Shown here one piece after another: positions 8,938-17,742 of a DNA stretch of 64,000 nt (positions are counted from its first letter, which is position 1; each line of letters begins with the position of its first letter). The notes beneath the pieces are model-generated. The model saw only the letters and a list, made by a program, of their open reading frames with translations. It made no database searches and had not been told where the DNA came from. The translations under genes were made by a program, and so were the position numbers. This DNA is from Pseudomonas putida (GTDB lineage: Bacteria > Pseudomonadota > Gammaproteobacteria > Pseudomonadales > Pseudomonadaceae): positions 706,816-770,815 of the forward strand of contig NZ_MNAH01000002.1 of assembly GCF_001976065.1 (NCBI RefSeq), written 5' to 3'.

Positions 8938-11193
8938 TCAGCGCTGCAACAGGCCGTTGAGGGTCTGCATCGAACATTGCAGTTGCGCTTCGACAGTGGG
9001 CACCAGTGCACGAATTGCCGTTTGGTCATTGCCCAGCGCCGCCACCTCCAACGCGCGCAACACCTGGGCCAATGCACGAAACCCAAGGGAATCGCCGCTG
9101 CCAGCCAAACGGTGGGCAAGCTGTGCAACCTCGGTGCAATCGTCGGCCTCGATGGCCTCGTTCAGTGCCTCGCGATGTTGCAGGATCGAATCGTGCAGCA
9201 CGGCCAGCAATCCCTGTACTTTCTGTTCGCCGAGCAAGGTGCGATGGGTTTGCAGCAGTGGCCAGTCCATCGATTCGTCACCTGCCGGCGACTCGACGGC
9301 CTGCCCCGCCAGCACCTGCCGCAGGTTTTCCAGCTTCAAGGGTTTGGCCAGTACGCCGTCCATGCCGGCATCCAGATAACCGCTTACCAGCGCTGGCTGC
9401 ACGCTGGCGGTCAGGGCCAGGATGCGCGTCTGGCGGTTCAGTCCGTCGTTGCCGCGGATCTGTTGGCACAACTGCACGCCACTCATCCCCGGCAGGTGCA
9501 CATCCAGCAAGATCAGATCGAAGGTCCGCGCCGCGCATGACACCAACGCCTGTTCCGCATCGATGGCCAGCCACACTCGATGCCCATCCCGTTGCAGCAG
9601 GCCCTCGGCCACTTCGCGGTTGAGCGCCACATCCTCGACCACCAGGATGTCGAGTGCCGGCCCCGGCACAGAGGTAGGCACCGGGGCAACGGCGCCGATG
9701 GCCGGCTGCAGCGTCAATTCGAACCAGAAACAACTGCCGCGCCCGACTTCGCTGCTGACGCCAATGCAGCCGCCCATTTTCTCCACCAGGTGTTTACAGA
9801 TGGCCAGGCCCAATCCCGTGCCGCCATAACGCTGCGCGACTTCTTCGCTGGCCTGGGTGAACCGCTCGAAGATCTTCGCCTGCATCACCGGGGCAATACC
9901 AATGCCGTTGTCAGTGACACTCACCCGCAGGTGTTGTCCTTCTTGACCTTGTGCCTGCGCGAGCAACGCCACGTCGACACTGACGTCTGCGCCTTGCGTG
10001 AACTTGATCGCGTTGGCCAACAGGTTACTCAACACCTGCCGCAAATATTGTTCGGCGCCATGATGATGGTCAGCCACCCGCTGATCCACCCGGCATTCGA
10101 GAATCGTGTCGTTGTCCAGGGCCTTGGGTTCCAGCAGCGTGAGGACTTCGTCGAGTAACTGGCGAATGGAGAAGTTCACTGGCTCAGGGGGGCTGGTACC
10201 CTCCTCCAGCTTGGCGAAATACAGCACTTCATTGAGGATGGTCAGCAGCCCCTCGCCGGCCTTGTGCAGCGCATCCAGGCGCTTGCCGTCCTGGGGGGCC
10301 AGACGCGCACCGCGCAGCAACTCGGCCATGCCCAGAATGCCATTGAGCGGCGTACGCAGTTCGTGGCTCATGGTCGCCAGGAAGCGTGATTTGGCGAGGT
10401 TGGCCGCTTCGGCTTCGTCCTTGGCGCGCATCAGGCTGGCGGTACGGCGTTCGACCCTGCGCAGCAATTCATCGCGGTTGTCCTGCAGGGCCAGGCGGTC
10501 GGTTTCCCGGCGGTCGATGTCACTGAGGATCGCCCGGCGCATGTCGTCGAGGGCATGGGCCACGGTGTCGATCTCGTCACTCTGCGCGCTGCGCCGCTTG
10601 TCCAGGCGCAACGGCTCGTGCCATTGCCCGGCGGCAATACGCCGGGCAAATTCGGCCATGACTTTCAGGTGGCGGGTCACCAGTCGATAAAAAAGGCCCG
10701 ACAGTGCCACCGCCAGGCCGCAGAAAAACACCGCCATCCACAACAGGTTGGTCAAGCCGGTGGCGTACAGGCGTTGATACACCGCCCCCAGGTCGGTGCT
10801 GACTTCCAGTTCGCCAAGATGGCGCAACGGTCCGGAGGGCGGTTGGTAATCCAGGGCAAAACGCTCGATGCGCAACGGCCCTGCCGGTACGGGACTGCCT
10901 TGCACCAGGTCGAAATCAGGACCGGTCAAATGCACCCTGGCGACGTCGGAGAAATCCACCAGGCCACGTAGTTGCACGTTCAACTGCTCCTGGTTCAGAT
11001 CCCAGAGGCTGCGCTCCAGGCTGGCCAGGTAACCGGCGCGGATCAGCTCCATGCGCGAGTCGATCTCGCGCATCTCCCGGCGATACTCGATGTACAACTG
11101 GACACTGCTGGCCAACACGGTAAAGCACAGGCTGAACAACAGGATGAACAGCAGCAGGCGCCGCAAAAGACCACCGGGACGCGCGCGAATCAT
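8938..11193 (-). CDS. aruS: Hybrid sensor histidine kinase AruS
   Basis: A 751-residue membrane hybrid kinase, the sensor of the arginine transaminase pathway. Order: TM1 at about 11-32, a periplasmic loop of about 115 residues, TM2 at about 150-170, HAMP, a coiled-coil stretch, HisKA with H277 in [14 protein letters not shown], ATPase boxes (N-box [17 protein letters not shown]), a receiver domain with D564 in LLDVHLPG, and a C-terminal HPt with H694 in LAHRLAGSG. The layout implies a His-Asp-His relay to AruR. Its ATG overlaps the stop of the periplasmic binding protein (ATGA, 11190-11193). The symbol comes from synteny with the P. aeruginosa locus plus the domain layout. Confidence 0.85.
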   Translation of the reverse strand: MIRARPGGLLRRLLLFILLFSLCFTVLASSVQLYIEYRREMREIDSRMELIRAGYLASLERSLWDLNQEQLNVQLRGLVDFSDVARVHLTGPDFDLVQGSPVPAGPLRIERFALDYQPPSGPLRHLGELEVSTDLGAVYQRLYATGLTNLLWMAVFFCGLAVALSGLFYRLVTRHLKVMAEFARRIAAGQWHEPLRLDKRRSAQSDEIDTVAHALDDMRRAILSDIDRRETDRLALQDNRDELLRRVERRTASLMRAKDEAEAANLAKSRFLATMSHELRTPLNGILGMAELLRGARLAPQDGKRLDALHKAGEGLLTILNEVLYFAKLEEGTSPPEPVNFSIRQLLDEVLTLLEPKALDNDTILECRVDQRVADHHHGAEQYLRQVLSNLLANAIKFTQGADVSVDVALLAQAQGQEGQHLRVSVTDNGIGIAPVMQAKIFERFTQASEEVAQRYGGTGLGLAICKHLVEKMGGCIGVSSEVGRGSCFWFELTLQPAIGAVAPVPTSVPGPALDILVVEDVALNREVAEGLLQRDGHRVWLAIDAEQALVSCAARTFDLILLDVHLPGMSGVQLCQQIRGNDGLNRQTRILALTASVQPALVSGYLDAGMDGVLAKPLKLENLRQVLAGQAVESPAGDESMDWPLLQTHRTLLGEQKVQGLLAVLHDSILQHREALNEAIEADDCTEVAQLAHRLAGSGDSLGFRALAQVLRALEVAALGNDQTAIRALVPTVEAQLQCSMQTLNGLLQR

Positions 11194-11984
11194 TGCGCGT
11201 CCGCCGGCAGGCTGATCATGTCGCGGTAGGTGACTTCGCTTTCATTGAGCAGGCGTTCGACATCACCGGCCTCCACCATGCGCTGCAATTGCGCATCAAT
11301 CTGCGGCATGCGCGCGGACAACGGCGAACGGCGGGAAACGGCGACCCGCAGGTAATCCACGCTCAGGGCCCTGGGCAAGGCCACGATGTCTTGGGCGCCG
11401 GGCAGGTTGGCCACGTACAACTCGCCGGTGCGGCGCTCCTGGGTGATGAAATCGATGCGCCCGCGAATCAGCTTGCCGAAGTTCTGGCCGCTGCTGGCGA
11501 CCCATTCGATGTTGTTGTGCTGCGCGACCATGCGATCGAACGCCACGCCGTAGCTTTCGCCAAACAGCAAGCCGCCACGGTAATGCGCCAGGTCCTGCAA
11601 GTGTTCGAACTTCACCGGATGTTGGCGATTGACGAACAACGCCACCTCTTCGCGCAGCACCGGCACGGTGGAAAACAGCATGCTCTGTTCCCGTTGCGCA
11701 GTGCTGTAGGCCAGCACCACATCGACACGGCCTTCGGCGGCGTCCAGCAGACAGCGTTTCCAGTTGCCCAACACCACGGTCTCGACCTCATAGCCGAGCT
11801 GGCCGAACAACTGCTTGACCACGCTCGGCGCCAGGCCGCGGACTTGTTTGCCGTCGCTCCAGGAAATCGGCGGGTACACCGGGTAATCGCAGTAGCGGAT
11901 TTTTTCCGCCGCCTGCGCGCTGGTCGTCGACAGAGCCAGCCACATTACCAGCACCCACCAGAACCTGCGCCCCACCGCCGTCAC
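11190..11984 (-). CDS. Periplasmic solute-binding protein (SBP_bac_3), sensory partner of AruS
   Basis: A 264-residue exported protein of the amino-acid-binding family. It has a signal peptide ending near ALSTTSAQA, followed by KIRYCDYPVYPPISW, the usual first strand of these proteins. The frame stays open far upstream inside aruR, but the credible start is a GTG at 11982-11984 that overlaps the aruR stop (GTGA). Its own stop overlaps the aruS start (ATGA). It has no ABC permease or ATPase partner nearby. The tight coupling with a hybrid kinase and response regulator recalls TorT-TorS-TorR, so it probably presents a ligand such as arginine to the AruS periplasmic loop (inference). Confidence 0.82.
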   Translation of the reverse strand: MTAVGRRFWWVLVMWLALSTTSAQAAEKIRYCDYPVYPPISWSDGKQVRGLAPSVVKQLFGQLGYEVETVVLGNWKRCLLDAAEGRVDVVLAYSTAQREQSMLFSTVPVLREEVALFVNRQHPVKFEHLQDLAHYRGGLLFGESYGVAFDRMVAQHNNIEWVASSGQNFGKLIRGRIDFITQERRTGELYVANLPGAQDIVALPRALSVDYLRVAVSRRSPLSARMPQIDAQLQRMVEAGDVERLLNESEVTYRDMISLPADAQ

Positions 11985-12697
11985 GCCGCCAGGCTGGCAG
12001 TGAAGAGGTAGCCGGCGCCATGGATGGTGATGATCAGCTGCGGTTCGGCGGGATCGTCGTGCAACTTGCGGCGCAGGCGCCCGACCAGCACGTCGATCGA
12101 GCGGTCGTTGGGCACCCATTCGCGGTTGCGGATCTGGTCCATCAACTGGTCGCGGCTGAGGGTGTGGCCGCTGTTGCGCAAGAACACGCTGAGCAACTGG
12201 TATTCGCCGTGGGTCAGCAAGGTCTCGCTGCCGGCCGGGTCGATCAGCCGCCGGCGGTCGGTGTCCAGCGCCCAGTCGGCGAACTGTTTGACCGGTTTGG
12301 CGACGGCGGCAACCGGTTGTGGTGCCTGCGCATGGCGGACCCGGCGAATCAGGTTTTTCGCCCGGGACACCAGTTCCCGCGGGTTGAGGGGTTTGATCAC
12401 GTAATCGTCGGCGCCGCATTCAAGCCCGACGATGCGGTCGATTTCGTCGTTGCGCCCGGTGATCAGAATGATGCCGACTTCCGATCGCACCCGCAGTTCG
12501 CGGGTCAGGGTCAGGCCGTCTTTACCCGGCAGGCGGATATCGAGCATGACCAGGTCGACCGCCTGGCTGGCCAGGAAGGTTTCGGCCAGTTCCGCCGTGG
12601 CGGCGCAATGCACGTCGTAGCCTTCCCGGGACAGGTAGGCATGCAACAGTTCGCGAATCAGCGGATCGTCATCGACGATCAGTACCCGAGGAGTCAT
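11981..12697 (-). CDS. aruR: OmpR-type response regulator AruR
   Basis: A 238-residue response regulator with a receiver domain (acidic pocket VDDDP at 8-12, phosphoacceptor D53 in MLDIRLPG) and a C-terminal winged-helix DNA-binding domain ending GAGYLFTASLAA. It is the first gene of the aruR-binding protein-aruS operon, whose junctions all overlap by 4 bases. By the P. aeruginosa model it activates the arginine transaminase genes when arginine is present and the arginine succinyltransferase route is blocked. That role is established for the family member, not shown here. About 74 bases separate it from the TetR gene upstream. Confidence 0.87.
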   Translation of the reverse strand: MTPRVLIVDDDPLIRELLHAYLSREGYDVHCAATAELAETFLASQAVDLVMLDIRLPGKDGLTLTRELRVRSEVGIILITGRNDEIDRIVGLECGADDYVIKPLNPRELVSRAKNLIRRVRHAQAPQPVAAVAKPVKQFADWALDTDRRRLIDPAGSETLLTHGEYQLLSVFLRNSGHTLSRDQLMDQIRNREWVPNDRSIDVLVGRLRRKLHDDPAEPQLIITIHGAGYLFTASLAA

Positions 12698-12771
12698 TGC
12701 TGGGTGTCCTGCTTGTTTCTTATTAGAGGGACTGCATCAGCGGCAGAGAGTAGCCACTGCTGAACGGGTGA

Positions 12772-13419
12772 TCAACAGCTGCTCGTCTGCTGGCAAAACC
12801 GCTGGCGGCCACCGGCCTGCAAACCGTCGACCCAGGCCTCGCAGATCTGCATGCCCTGTTCGGGGGTAAAAGTCCCCGGATTGAGCCCGGACTCGAGCCA
12901 CAAGCCATCGAGCAGTGCGCTGAGGCTGATCGCCGCCAGGTCGGCATCGAAGTGCTCCCAGCCCTCCTCCTGCGCCAACTCCCGGAGCACCTTGCCGAGG
13001 ATCGCGCGGTACTCGCCATAGGAATGATCGTGGGCCTGGTTGATCGCCTCGGCGGTTTTTACCGCGCCCCAGAAGGCAAGCCAGGCGTCGATCAATTGCG
13101 GGTCGAGCAATTCGGCGGAGAACGATCCGCGGAAAAACGCCGACAGGCGTTCGCGGGCATTGGGTGCCGCCTGCTCCATGGCATCGCGCAGCAGGGTCAT
13201 GACGCGCCCGGTGATCGCCATGTACGCCTCGGCCACCAGTTCGTCCTTGCCCGAATAGTGATGGCTGATCAGCCCCACCGACACTCCGGCCTCAGCAGAA
13301 ATCTTGCGAATCGACGCTCCCTGGAAACCATGGCGCTTGAGGCACACCAGCGTCGCCTCGATCAGATTGGCCTTGCGCAACTCCGGTTCCATGCGGGAAA
13401 AACGGGCTTCCTGGTTCAT
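12772..13419 (-). CDS. TetR-family regulator, BetI-like
   Basis: A 215-residue TetR repressor. The helix-turn-helix is in the N-terminal 60 residues (ASIRKISAEAGVSVGLISHH), and the C-terminal ligand domain resembles BetI. The start MNQEARFSRMEPELRKANLI is at 13419; the open frame reaches 15 codons further but without a good ribosome site. An imperfect palindrome 18-34 bases upstream could be its own operator. Neighbours are aruR (downstream, same strand) and the class II aldolase (upstream, same strand). Which of them it controls is not clear. Betaine genes are absent here, so a true BetI role is unlikely. Confidence 0.8.
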   Translation of the reverse strand: MNQEARFSRMEPELRKANLIEATLVCLKRHGFQGASIRKISAEAGVSVGLISHHYSGKDELVAEAYMAITGRVMTLLRDAMEQAAPNARERLSAFFRGSFSAELLDPQLIDAWLAFWGAVKTAEAINQAHDHSYGEYRAILGKVLRELAQEEGWEHFDADLAAISLSALLDGLWLESGLNPGTFTPEQGMQICEAWVDGLQAGGRQRFCQQTSSC

Positions 13420-13437
13420 GGGCGACGCTCCTGGTTT

Positions 13438-13454
13438 GTCGATCGTTGAACGAC
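13438..13454. promoter_or_regulatory. Palindrome before the TetR gene (possible operator)
   Basis: A 17-base imperfect palindrome of form GTCG-n-TC-nnn-GA-n-CGAC, with 6 matched bases per half, lies just upstream of the TetR start. Its size and place fit a TetR autoregulatory operator. No second copy was noticed in the neighbouring promoters. Confidence 0.35.
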
Positions 13455-13566
13455 TGTACAGCAAGAAGGTGGCATGGCTCCAGTCAGGCGTTTGTCAGAT
13501 GGACAGTAGCGCGCCCATCGCGGGCTTGCCAGCGATGAGGCCAGCCCGAACAACCGAGGTTCCAGA

Positions 13567-14358
13567 TCAATCCCGATAATCCGGCGCCACCCGCTCCAGC
13601 AATCTCAGCAACGCCGCCCACGCCAGTTGCATCGCATCCGGATCATTCAGCTCCCCCTCTCCCAGCGCCCGCTCCGGTTCGTTGAACTGGCGCTCGGTGT
13701 GCGCGCACACCTCGGCCGGCGGCAACACCAGCTCGCCAGCCGCTTGCGCCGCCAGCTGGATTTCGCAAGCCTTTTCCAGGTAATACATGCGCAAGAATGC
13801 CTGGCTCACGGTTTCGCCGACGGTCAGCAGGCCATGGTTGCGCAGCATCAGCACGGGTTTGTCGCCGATGTCCGCTACCAGCCGTTGCTGCTCGCTCATG
13901 TCCAGCGCCACGCCTTCGTAGTCGTGGTAGGCAACGCGACCGTAGAACTCCATGGAGATCTGATTCACCGGCAACAACCCGCACTTGAGCGCGGCCACCG
14001 CGCAACCGGACTTGGTGTGGGTGTGCAGCACGCACTGCGCGTCTTCACGCGCGCCATGAATGGCGCTGTGAATGACAAAGCCGGCGGGATTCACCGGGTA
14101 TGGCGATGGCTCGACGGCGCGGCCATCGAGATCGATCTTGACCAGGTTGGACGCGGTGATTTCGTCGAACATCAGCCCGTAGGGGTTGATCAGGAAGTGA
14201 TGCTCGGGCCCCGGAATACGCACTGAGATATGGGTGAAGATCAGGTCGGTCATGCGAAAATGCGCAATCAGGCGATAACAGGCCGCCAGTTCTTCACGCA
14301 GCCGCTGTTCGGTGGCGCTGCGCTCAGGGGCAGTCAGCGCAGTGGCGATGTTGTTCAT
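13567..14358 (-). CDS. Class II aldolase/adducin family protein
   Basis: A 263-residue protein of the class II aldolase fold, a metal-dependent family that includes L-fuculose-phosphate aldolase and decarboxylase-type members. The metal-binding histidine pair is visible in VLHTHTKSG, with a further histidine in LRNHGLLTVG. The start MNNIATALTAPERSATEQRL at 14358 is preferred over the longer open frame. It is followed by the TetR gene and lies downstream of an orphan solute-binding protein on the same strand, with a 77-base gap. The substrate is unknown. The grouping with a binding protein and an OYE-type flavoenzyme suggests catabolism of a small imported compound. Confidence 0.85.
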   Translation of the reverse strand: MNNIATALTAPERSATEQRLREELAACYRLIAHFRMTDLIFTHISVRIPGPEHHFLINPYGLMFDEITASNLVKIDLDGRAVEPSPYPVNPAGFVIHSAIHGAREDAQCVLHTHTKSGCAVAALKCGLLPVNQISMEFYGRVAYHDYEGVALDMSEQQRLVADIGDKPVLMLRNHGLLTVGETVSQAFLRMYYLEKACEIQLAAQAAGELVLPPAEVCAHTERQFNEPERALGEGELNDPDAMQLAWAALLRLLERVAPDYRD

Positions 14359-14435
14359 TGTTCGGACTCTCCAGGCTGTTCGGCTGGGCAGACAGTAAGA
14401 CTGGACGCTTTGGCACGTCCAGCCATCCTCGCTAT

Positions 14436-15485
14436 TTATTTGCTGGCCCAGGCGTTGAAGCGCTCTTCCAGTTCTTCGCCATGGTCGACCCAGAAACCTA
14501 CGTCCATCGACAAAGCACCCTTGAGGTTCTGCGGCGCCGTGGGCACCCACTGCGCCAGTTTGTCATCGAGCCGTGCGGCGGCCTGGATGTTGGTCGGGCC
14601 GTAGGGGATCTGCTCGACGTATTTCACCTGGGCATCCGGCTGGTTGGCGAAAGCGATGAAGCGCTTGGCCTGGTCGACGTGCCTGGAGCCCTTGATGATC
14701 GCCCAGTAGTCCATGCCGTACAGGCTGCCGGGCCAGACCAGCGCCAGATGGCTGCCTTTCTGCGCGGCGTCGGCAATGCGCCCGCTGTAGGTCGAAGTCA
14801 TCACCACATCGCCGGCGGTCAACCATTGCGGCGGTTGTGCGCCGGCTTCCCACCACTGGATGTAGGGCTTGAGTTCAGTGAGTTTGGCAAACGCCCGATC
14901 CACGCCCTGCGGGGTGTTGAGCACCTTGTACACGTCATCGACCTTGACCCCGTCGGCCAGCAGGGCGAACTCCAGGTTGTACACCGCGCGCTTGCGCAGA
15001 CCGCGCTTGCCAGGGATTTTCTGCACGTCCCAGAAGTCCGCCCATGACGTCGGGGGCTGGGCGAGTTTGTCGGTGTCGTAGGCGATCGCCACGCTCCACA
15101 CCAGCGCGGCGGAGCCGCATTCCTGCGCAGCCTCGGGGATCAACTGCTCGGTGCGCCCCAGGCGAGTCCAGTCCAGTCGTTCATACATGCCCTCTTCGCA
15201 GCCGCGCATCAGGTCCGGACCTTCGATTTGCACCACGTCCCAGTCGACGTTGCCGGTGTCGACCATGACCTTGATCTTCGCCATCTCGCCGTTGTATTCG
15301 CTCTGGATCACTTTGCTTTGATCCACGGCGGCAAAAGGCTGGAAGAACGCCACGTCCTGGGCTTTTTGTCCGGCGCCGCCGTAACCGACCACCACCATGT
15401 CCGATGCTGCCTGTGCGCTGCCCAAACCCAGGGCCAGGATCAACGCCAAGGGATAAAAACCGTGCTTTAGCGTATTCGATTTCAT
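14436..15485 (-). CDS. Orphan ABC-type extracellular solute-binding protein (PotD-like)
   Basis: A 349-residue periplasmic binding protein of the spermidine/putrescine-type group. The N-terminal signal peptide ends near GLGSAQA, and the mature protein begins ASDMVVVGYGGAGQK. The start at 15485 (MKSNTLKHG) is preferred; the open frame extends upstream without a credible start. There is no cognate permease or ATPase in the window, so it must use a transporter encoded elsewhere or act as a sensor. It is divergent from the flavoenzyme at 15720, with a 234-base shared promoter region. It differs from the two PotF-like proteins elsewhere in this window. The ligand is unknown. Confidence 0.82.
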   Translation of the reverse strand: MKSNTLKHGFYPLALILALGLGSAQAASDMVVVGYGGAGQKAQDVAFFQPFAAVDQSKVIQSEYNGEMAKIKVMVDTGNVDWDVVQIEGPDLMRGCEEGMYERLDWTRLGRTEQLIPEAAQECGSAALVWSVAIAYDTDKLAQPPTSWADFWDVQKIPGKRGLRKRAVYNLEFALLADGVKVDDVYKVLNTPQGVDRAFAKLTELKPYIQWWEAGAQPPQWLTAGDVVMTSTYSGRIADAAQKGSHLALVWPGSLYGMDYWAIIKGSRHVDQAKRFIAFANQPDAQVKYVEQIPYGPTNIQAAARLDDKLAQWVPTAPQNLKGALSMDVGFWVDHGEELEERFNAWASK

Positions 15486-15595
15486 CAATGGTTCCTCGTG
15501 CAGGTACCAGGCGACTACGGGGTCGGCATGGCCCTTTTTTATTGTTGGTGAGGTTCGCCCCAGGAGCGGGCTCGACACGAAACTACTCAAGGCAT

Positions 15596-15622
15596 AGTAA
15601 AAAAACAAGTTGATTTTTTACT
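15596..15622. promoter_or_regulatory. A/T-rich inverted repeat in a divergent promoter
   Basis: AGTAAAAAA at 15596-15604 is the exact reverse complement of TTTTTTACT at 15614-15622, with a 9-base spacer. It sits between two divergently transcribed genes, so it does not end either one. An operator for a shared regulator, perhaps the XRE-cupin protein at 17743, is the simplest reading. Confidence 0.4.
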
Positions 15623-15667
15623 GCCGGTAAATTTCTATAGAGCAAACAAAAACGAAAGTTGATGCCT

Positions 15668-15693
15668 CTGTAGGCGCGAGCTCGCACCTACAG
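15668..15693. repeat. Single short REP-like palindrome
   Basis: CTGTAGGCGCGAGCTCGC followed by ACCTACAG forms one compact near-perfect palindrome, a degenerate relative of the REP elements in this window. It lies about 27 bases before the flavoenzyme start at 15720. Confidence 0.55.
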
Positions 15694-15719
15694 GCCAGCC
15701 CGCCCGGAGTAACCGCACC

Positions 15720-17681
15720 ATGTCGAGCCCGACCCCTGCCTTCGCGCACCTGTTCGAACCCTTGCAGATCCGTGGCAAGCGCCTGAAGAACCGCATCATG
15801 TCCAGCGGACACGACACCTCGATGCCCACCGACAACCTGGTCAACGAGCAGCTGATCGCCTATCACCGGGCGCGCGCCGAAGGCGGTGTCGGGCTGATCG
15901 TGCTGCAAGTGGCCGGGGTGCATGACAGTGCGCGCTACACCTCCCACGTGCTGATGGCCACCGACGATGAATGCATCGAGGGCTACCGCAAACTCGCGCA
16001 AACCTGCCATGCCCACGGCACTGTGGTGCTGTCGCAAGTGTTTCATCCGGGGCGGGAAATCATGGAGTCCAGCGATGGCCTGCTGGCAGTGGCCTACTCG
16101 GCGTCGGCGGTGCCCAACGAGCGTTTCCGGGTCATGCCGCGGGCGCTGGACCAGGCGATGATCGACGAGATCGTCGCCGGTTATGCCGCTGCTGCCCGAC
16201 GCCTGCACCAGGCCGGCATCGATGGCGTGGAAGTGGTCGCCAGTCACGGTTACCTGCCGGCGCAATTCATCAACCCTCGGGTCAACCGCCGTACCGATGG
16301 CTACAACGGTGAACTGGAACAGCGTTTGCGCTTCCTGCGTGAAGTCATCGAAGCCGTGCGTGCGGCGACTGATGAGCAATTCATCATCGGGCTGCGTATC
16401 TCCGCCGATGAGCGCGATCCTGAAGGGCTGACCGAAGACGAATCATTGACCGCCGTACAATCGCTGCAAGGGCAGCTGGATTACGTGCACATCGTCGCCG
16501 GTACTTCGGCATCCCACGGTGGTGCCGTGCACATTGTGCCGCCGATGGCGATCGAAGCGGCGTACCTGGCCAAGGAGGCCGGGACCTTCAAGGCTGGCCT
16601 GAACATTCCCTTGTTCGTCACCGGGCGCATCAACCAGCCCCAGGAGGCCGAGTTGATTCTGGCCCGGGGTCAGGCCGATGTGTGCGGCATGACCCGGGCG
16701 TTGATCTGCGACCCGCAAATGCCCAACAAGACCGACACCGGCCACGTCGAAGATGTGCGCGCCTGCATTGCCTGCAATCAGGCGTGCATCGGGCACTTCC
16801 ACAAGGGCTTGCCGATTTCCTGCATCCAGCACCCGGAAACGGGACGCGAATTGATCTTTGGTCACAGGCAGGCAACGAAATCACGCAAACGCATCATGAT
16901 CGCCGGCGGTGGGCCGGCCGGCATGAAGGCCGCCGCCGTCGCCGCCCAACGCGGCCATGACGTGACGCTGTACGAAGCCAGCGCGCAACTGGGTGGTCAG
17001 GTGTTACTCGCGCAACTGCTGCCACGGCGTAGCGAATTCGGCGGTGCCAGCACCAACCTGCAGCGGGAAATGGAACTGGCCGGGGTACGCGTGGTGCGCA
17101 ATACGCGGGTCGACCGTGCGCTGGTGGAGCAGGAAAAACCGGACATGGTGATCGTCGCCACGGGTGCCGAACCCTATTGGCCGCTCTTCGAACGCGGTGG
17201 CGAATTGCAGGTGGTGGATGCCTGGCAAGTGCTGCGTGAAGAAGTGCAAATCGGCCGTTCGGTGGTGGTGGTCGACTGGCGCTGCGACTGGATCGGCCCC
17301 GGCATTGCCGAGCGCCTGACCCGTTCCGGTCATCAGGTGCAACTGGCGGTCAACGGCACCCACTGCGGGGAGAACCTGCCGCTGTACGTGCGCGATCAAC
17401 TGGCTGGCGAGTTGCACAAACTGGGGGTTCCCATTACGCCTTATGCGCGCTTGTACGGGTGCGACGACAACACGGTCTACTTGCAACACACCGCCAGCGG
17501 CGAACCGATGCTGATGGAAAATATCGATACGCTGGTGCTGTGCCAGGGCCATCAACCGGTGGATACGCTCGGGGCAGCGTTGCAAGGCCTGGTGGAATTT
17601 CGCCGCATCGGTGACTGCCTGGCGCCGCGTACCGCCGAAGAAGCGATTTATGAAGGGTTGAAAGTCGCGTGGGAGCTTTAA
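15720..17681 (+). CDS. OYE-family FMN/FAD/4Fe-4S oxidoreductase (2,4-dienoyl-CoA reductase type)
   Basis: A 653-residue flavoenzyme. Residues 1 to about 350 form the old-yellow-enzyme barrel (VASHGYLPAQFINPRVNRRT and RTDGYNGELEQRLRF). A 4Fe-4S cysteine cluster follows (CIACNQACIG and a later cysteine in PISCIQHP). The C-terminal half is an FAD/NAD domain with IAGGGPAGMKAAAVAAQRG. The family includes 2,4-dienoyl-CoA reductase, trimethylamine dehydrogenase and N-demethylases of dimethylglycine or stachydrine. Next to a solute-binding protein and an XRE-cupin regulator, demethylation or reduction of an imported metabolite is plausible but unproven. Confidence 0.85.
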   Translation: MSSPTPAFAHLFEPLQIRGKRLKNRIMSSGHDTSMPTDNLVNEQLIAYHRARAEGGVGLIVLQVAGVHDSARYTSHVLMATDDECIEGYRKLAQTCHAHGTVVLSQVFHPGREIMESSDGLLAVAYSASAVPNERFRVMPRALDQAMIDEIVAGYAAAARRLHQAGIDGVEVVASHGYLPAQFINPRVNRRTDGYNGELEQRLRFLREVIEAVRAATDEQFIIGLRISADERDPEGLTEDESLTAVQSLQGQLDYVHIVAGTSASHGGAVHIVPPMAIEAAYLAKEAGTFKAGLNIPLFVTGRINQPQEAELILARGQADVCGMTRALICDPQMPNKTDTGHVEDVRACIACNQACIGHFHKGLPISCIQHPETGRELIFGHRQATKSRKRIMIAGGGPAGMKAAAVAAQRGHDVTLYEASAQLGGQVLLAQLLPRRSEFGGASTNLQREMELAGVRVVRNTRVDRALVEQEKPDMVIVATGAEPYWPLFERGGELQVVDAWQVLREEVQIGRSVVVVDWRCDWIGPGIAERLTRSGHQVQLAVNGTHCGENLPLYVRDQLAGELHKLGVPITPYARLYGCDDNTVYLQHTASGEPMLMENIDTLVLCQGHQPVDTLGAALQGLVEFRRIGDCLAPRTAEEAIYEGLKVAWEL

Positions 17682-17712
17682 GCCTGTTTATACTCCGGGG
17701 CTTTAATGACTG

Positions 17713-17730
17713 ACCCCTATCTGTAGGGGT
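17713..17730. promoter_or_regulatory. Perfect palindrome before the XRE-cupin gene
   Basis: ACCCCTA-TCTG-TAGGGGT is a perfect 7-bp inverted repeat with a 4-base spacer. It lies 31 bases after the flavoenzyme stop and 12 bases before the XRE-cupin ATG. It could be an autoregulatory operator or a weak terminator (TTT follows). Confidence 0.4.
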
Positions 17731-17742
17731 TTGGAACTTCGT

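Noticed and set aside
11985..12419. Upstream extension of the periplasmic binding protein into aruR
   Set aside because: The signal peptide begins just after the GTG at 11984; the extension is arginine- and proline-rich out-of-frame aruR sequence.
13500..13545. A REP-like fragment (ATCGCGGGCTTGCCAGCGAT)
   Set aside because: Only one degenerate copy with no inverted partner; too weak to list as a repeat.
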